From: Manihot esculenta
Taxonomy: Eukaryota > Streptophyta > Magnoliopsida > Malpighiales > Euphorbiaceae
Length of the DNA stretch: 64,000 nucleotides
Direction of reading: 5' to 3'
Assembly: GCF_001659605.2 (NCBI RefSeq)
Contig: NC_035176.2
Location: 34,094,716-34,158,715 of the forward strand
Notes under the pieces: model-generated
What the model was told of the DNA's origin: nothing
Databases searched by the model: none
The model's input: only the letters and a program-made list of their open reading frames with translations
Position numbers and translations under genes: made by a program
Part shown: piece by piece, positions 59,501-64,000 of the stretch
Position numbering within the stretch: position 1 is the stretch's first letter
Layout: each line of letters starts with the position of its first letter

Positions 59501-62500
59501 ATGCAGAACCCAACTTTCTATCCTTCTGTAGCTGCAGAAAGACTGTATCCATAGCCTCATTACTAATGTCAAGGGGTTTGTAAGCAGCCCTTACACTTGG
59601 AATGTTTCTAGCCGCACTTCGATTGTTTTTATTGGGACGAATAGAATCCAATAGCAAAAGAAGATGTGCTCTGAAGTACTGTCGTAAAGCAACACAAGTG
59701 TGATAAGCAATCTGCTTCTCTGATGAGGTCAGTACGTCCGTTGGTGACCGATCATTACGAAGAGTCGCTGAATTAGACAGGTTTAATGCACCTGAATTAA
59801 CACCAGATCTTACTGAGGCAGCATCATTTAAAAGGCCCAGTAACTTCTGTAAACCATCCTGGCCATCAAAAGCATCGACAATAGCTCTGAAGACAAATGC
59901 AGCGCCAAAAAATAAGGCTGCATTTTTCCGGGCTTGATCCTGAGGGCAATCAATAAGTTGAAGAGCTAATTCAACCACTTGGTTGACAACATCAGAAGGA
60001 AGTGCACATACACGTTCCATTATACCCTGCAACAGTATTAAAAAAAAAGATATATACTAGATCAAATTCATTACCTCACAAAGATGAGCAATATTATAAC
60101 ATTTTTTTTGAAAAAAAGTAATCACCTGAAGAGAACCAATGGTAAATAAGCACGAAGAAAGACCAAAAAATGTTTGTTCTACCCTAGGGACAGCAAGCAA
60201 TTTCTGCATGCCACCTCGATCCACAAACAAAGCTGCAAATTTCCGATGAGCAGCCAAAGCACAGATGAGCTTCATCACATCAGGCAAGAGTGCTGCTCCA
60301 TTTGATGCTTCCTTGTGTTTAGAACTGCGATGCAATAATGCAAGACAAACATCTACTCCCTTTTCAAGCAGGACAGGCCCAAGAACTTCTACATATTCTC
60401 CTAATATCTCAAGGCACTGGATGCAATACTTTTCCCTAATCTGTGCAAGTGACTCAGAATCAGGGATAAAATATTCTTCAGCATCATCAAGTGCTTCTGT
60501 TTCTGTACCACCAACAGGCACCGAGTCATCATTGATGTTACTGTTCCTGTCACTAGTCCACAACAAACATCAGCAATTCCGCTAATTACATAATACACAA
60601 TAAAAAAGGGGCAAAAAGATTAATATGAAGCAACCAACCGAGCAATTGCATTAGCAGCATCAATAACAGTAGATGCAGCTCTGGAAGCCGCTAGAACTGC
60701 AGCTTCTTCATTGTTGGAAGATCTAAATTCCTGAGTATATAAAGTTGAAATTAGTTACGACCGCATAATATAAATTCACCTACTATAATAAGAATAAAAG
60801 AGAAAAATAATGTTTGGTACCTCTAAGGCTGCACTCTTAACAACTTCAGCAGCAGCATCACCAGCTGCTTTGATGGCTTCAGTAGGTGCATTTGCAGCTC
60901 TAGCTTCAGCTTCAGCAGCTCTAACTGCTTTCTTTACCAGATCAGAAATGTCTTTGGTTCCAATTCTGCACTCCTGAAAGCAATCATCAGAATCCTCCCT
61001 CTCCAGAGGTAAACCATCAGGATTGATAGTTCCTGGACACTTTCTTGCATCTTGTTCTCTTCTCAAGTCAAAATTTTTCATCAAATTCCTATCTCTAGAA
61101 CTTCGTCCCTGTCCTGATCGGCTACCAGATCCTAGAGATGTCAAAACCTGTTCATTCTCACAACCAGACTCGTTAGCTCTTCCCTTTCCTCTAGGCCTTG
61201 GCCATCCACGTGAAGGCCTGCATCTCAATGAGTCATCTCTCCCACTCTCATCAAAATCTCCAAATTTTGTTTTTCCATCCCGTGGGTCTCGACCTTGTAA
61301 TTTGTCTCTACCATCAGAGTCAACCATTCCAAACCCATCAGGTAACCTATCAAGTGGCTCTACACTGATGGGATCATCCAAAGCCCTCTCATCTGTTAAC
61401 TTAGAATTATCTACATGAGTTGCCTCCAGAACCTGCCGCACCCTACCCCTACCCTCTTCTCTGCCTCTAACACAAGAAGCAGAAGATACATTCTTGCTTT
61501 CCATCAAGTAAGTAGAGTCTTTATGGTTTGTACTTGTCTCCCCAAGGACACGAATGCGAAGAAAGTGCATAAGCTTTCCAGATAATCCAGATGTCAGTAC
61601 ATCCTCAACTATTTGACCACCACTGAGTCAGAAGGATGAAGAACAATTAGGTCCAATATCAACAAACTGCACATATAAATGTTAAAGAGGGAAAAAAAAA
61701 AAGCTGCTGATTTTTTTTTAGCCGTAAAAGCATACCCTGCCAAACATACTGCAAGAAGTCCAGTTGAATATGTCTTCAACATTTCAGAATCTGAGGCCTC
61801 CTTTTTCCCCAAATCATGCTTCCAGTAGCGATCCTCACCAGAAAATTTCACACTCTCATCCATCACCCAGCTTTTTATGTTTTCTATTACAGGTTCTTCA
61901 AAAACATGTGGATACTGTAACCAGTTCACAAATCATGAACTAAAGAATTATATAAAAACTTAAAAGGTGAAATAAAATTAAATTGAAAGGGAGATAACAT
62001 ACAATCCAAGTTAGTGAACAGCTCATGAGAAGCCTTGAAGCAGCTGCCTGAATAGAGGTTGAAAATCTAGTTTCAGAAAGAAACTTTGAAGAAATCAATT
62101 CAAAAAATTCATCATTATCCTGAGAAGGAAGTGAGGAAAAATCTTTAGTGTTAAGACTGCCAAAATTGATGATCAGAACAATGATAGGCAAAGCAGAAAG
62201 TATGCAATAATTTGGAAATAAAGCTCAAATTTAAAATAGAAGGCCAAGTTTAATTACCCGCACTAAGTTCCCAAGCCGGCCAATACTATGAGAAGCACGA
62301 TTATTATTAAAAGGTGAATGTCCACTCTTTTCCATGTACCTATACATAACATATTTATATATTCACACATTTATGGGTCATAAGTAGATAAATATTATTA
62401 TATAAATAATAAATAATGAAGTGATTTAGTATTTAACATCTAAAGAAAATGTAGGTTGTAAATACTATTGGATGGGCGAAAATGGACCCAATTCATTTGC

Positions 62501-63399
62501 AGTTCAAAACTAAGATCACTTATCATTGAAAGCCACTGTACTCAAAATCAACGTCATACAGCTTAACATTGGTTAGACGGTAAAGATGAGGAACAATGCA
62601 ATACAATTGTCCCACTTAAATGGAACGAAGGACTTGTGAAGCCAATCCAAGTAGTTAGAATTTACACTTCTTGAATTGAGCCATAGGAATAAAAATAACG
62701 TGATAAAACCTAAAGAATTTCCAACACTACATGGACACACCTTATCCCAAGGCTCAGTTGCAGTGAGGGAAGGGTAATTAATGGAACGATGAGGGAAGGT
62801 AAGGAGGGTTGCAATAAAAAAAACTTGTACGTTTGAGAAGGAGTGAATTAATGAAAGTGTATACAGAGGTAATGTACCTTTTCATGCTTAGGAAGAGATG
62901 AATGAAAGGGTGTTTGGAGAGGAGGGACCAGAAAAAGAGAGAAGTATTTGAATTGAAGTGACTGCATGACAAGAACATAACGATAGTAGTAATAAAAAGT
63001 TACGAATGAAAATCAAATGGGACCATTACGGGCAACATCTCATAATCTAGACAGACTTATCACTTGTTGAACTAAATATATGAAATGTGAGACTATCAAA
63101 TGATAATATGTAAAGATATAACGCAGAAGAAAGAGTTCATACAAAGATTCCTGAGCTTCGAGGAGAGAGGAAAGGGCGTGGAGAACGGTAGGATTAGGGT
63201 TATCAGGGGAAGATGTGATCTTATCTATCAATTTCTGTGCCTTCTCCAGCAATTCTTCCACTTCTTTGGTTGTTCCCTCTTCCACGCCTTCTCCTACTCC
63301 TCTTTCCTGCTGCGATTGCAATTGGGATTGAGCATCCACAGTCACAGAAGGAGGAGCGCCTGCAGCCAGGCCCTGGGCTTGGCTCGATGATTCGTCCAT
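53557..63399 (-). CDS. DCAF1: DCAF1, substrate receptor of the CUL4-DDB1 E3 ubiquitin ligase (14 exons, 1936 aa)
   Basis: Homologue of DDB1-CUL4-associated factor 1 (VprBP in animals), a mainly nuclear WD40 protein that brings substrates to the CUL4-DDB1 ligase and is essential for plant embryo development. Exons, 5' to 3': 63143-63399, 62258-62339, 62003-62119, 61736-61914, 60821-61622, 60639-60730, 60126-60552, 59424-60026, 59157-59339, 58442-58978, 57992-58099, 56390-56508, 54684-56277, 53557-54267. All introns are GT-AG and each phase closes, giving 1936 aa against about 1880 in Arabidopsis. Parts: armadillo-like N-terminal region; a charged insert in exon 5 (RGREEGRGRVRQ); LisH motif about 1170-1197 (ELLLLIHEHLQASGLAATAA); C-terminal WD40 propeller with the two DDB1-binding WDxR motifs, WDRR at 1672-1675 and WDLR at 1708-1711; and a strongly acidic tail from about 1840 to the end. 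No damage is seen. Confidence 0.96.
56700..57085. repeat. Tandem duplication in DCAF1 intron 11 (period about 208 bp)
   Basis: GATGCAACA-ACTGTTCTCAGAC begins at 56700 and again at 56908. Similarity runs through TTCTTCAATGCTTA, AGGCACAC and ATGCCATGCAT to a shared GTGTGAA, with scattered differences. Confidence 0.85.
57264..57613 (+). mobile_element. TRIM-like miniature LTR element in DCAF1 intron 11
   Basis: Two short direct repeats with TG...CA ends (57264-57377 and 57509-57613) share CCCACATCAGT, GGTTACCT and AGTAGG/TAGG blocks. Right after the first is TGGTATCAAAGC (57380-57391), one base from the Met tRNA primer site. Just before the second is a purine-rich GTGGGGAGGA tract. This is the layout of a terminal-repeat retrotransposon in miniature, with only about 130 bp inside and no coding. 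No target duplication is seen, so it is old. Confidence 0.65.
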
Positions 63400-63700
63400 G
63401 GAGGCGCCCCGGTAGTGTCAAAGGATAATATATGTATATCAAAAGAGGCAGATGGAGAAGCGGAATATATACAAATCTATATATCAATCAATTCGATTGG
63501 GTCTTAAGACTTTTCACGAATCATCGCAGGATAAGTTGCAGTGTTTCAGAGCTCCGAATTGCGAAAACTGGAGAAGAGAAGAGATCGTGTCGCGCCTGTC
63601 TTTATAATGAGCAAGTACAAACTCGGATGCAAATGGAGCAAAGCGGAAGGTTCCCGATCAATCCGACCCGCTCCCGCTAACCCTAACCAAACCATTCTTT
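63400..63700 (-). promoter_or_regulatory. DCAF1 promoter and 5' UTR with a telo-box
   Basis: AACCCTAA at 63679-63686 (inside GCTAACCCTAACC) is a telo-box, a motif frequent in promoters of plant housekeeping and cell-cycle genes. A TATA-like sequence is not clear. The stretch is GC-richer than the DNA beyond it and lies within 300 bp of the start codon. Confidence 0.45.
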
Positions 63701-64000
63701 AGTCTTTTTATTTCATTTCATCACTGAGTGATTTTTTTTTTTAATGTTTGATATAATTTCATTTTATAAATTTAAATAAAATTTGTAATAAATGAATTTA
63801 ATTATTTAATGTGAAAAAATGTAAAATTTATTTGAATTTCACATAATTCATATTTAATATAATTCATAACTGAAATCATTTATTACTTTTTTTAACCATT
63901 CTCAATAATATAATTGGCAAATTTTATTTTTATTCTATCAAAAAATTATATTATTTTTATATCAAACTATATTTTTTAATTGATTAAAATACTAAATTAA
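63701..64000. other. AT-rich flank, nothing recognised
   Basis: AT-rich sequence upstream of DCAF1. No ORF or repeat of note. Confidence 0.6.

Overview
This is nuclear plant DNA, most likely from a eudicot. Two intron-rich housekeeping genes lie in the right third (44.8-63.4 kb). The left 40.6 kb is almost entirely nested Ty3/gypsy LTR retrotransposons of the chromovirus type: gag-protease-RT-RNase H-integrase-chromodomain, LTRs of about 2.0-2.3 kb, and an initiator-Met-tRNA-type primer-binding site. By domain order and long LTRs they fit the Del/Tekay clade. I cannot name the species from sequence alone.

Transposon block (1-40612). Element A (minus strand) runs off the left edge and sits in LTR fragment H. 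Next is a decayed element B (3' LTR, PPT, broken pol). B is joined to an unrelated LTR-like element E, which now lies in three pieces. E received solo LTR C (plus strand, TSD TTAGA) and solo LTR F (minus strand, TSD CTTTC). LTR C was split by element D (16169-35928, TSD ACAGT). The pol gene of D was split by element G (20131-30046, TSD ATTCG). G has two LTRs of 2268 bp that look identical and one uninterrupted gag-pol frame, so it is the newest insertion. Order of events: B, then E, then C, then D, then G. The block ends at LTR fragment I (39270-40612).

The LTRs share an unusual layout. There are two clusters of a 13-bp palindrome (TTCGGCGGCCGAA and variants). Most copies have a conserved TATA box. 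There are two well-formed splice donor/acceptor pairs, and a short tandem repeat whose unit differs between LTR subfamilies but whose position does not.

Gene region. After AT-rich intergenic DNA (about 41-44 kb), a Lunapark-type ER-shaping protein gene lies on the plus strand (44789-51135, 5 exons, 391 aa). Its promoter and leader are tandemly duplicated, and its 3.9-kb intron 3 is loaded with TIR elements. A retroposed fragment with a poly(A) tail and a 12-bp TSD sits between the two genes. DCAF1, the substrate receptor of the CUL4-DDB1 ubiquitin ligase, follows on the minus strand (53557-63399, 14 exons, 1936 aa). All its splice phases close. Intron 11 of DCAF1 holds a TRIM-like miniature LTR element. 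The two genes converge tail to tail.
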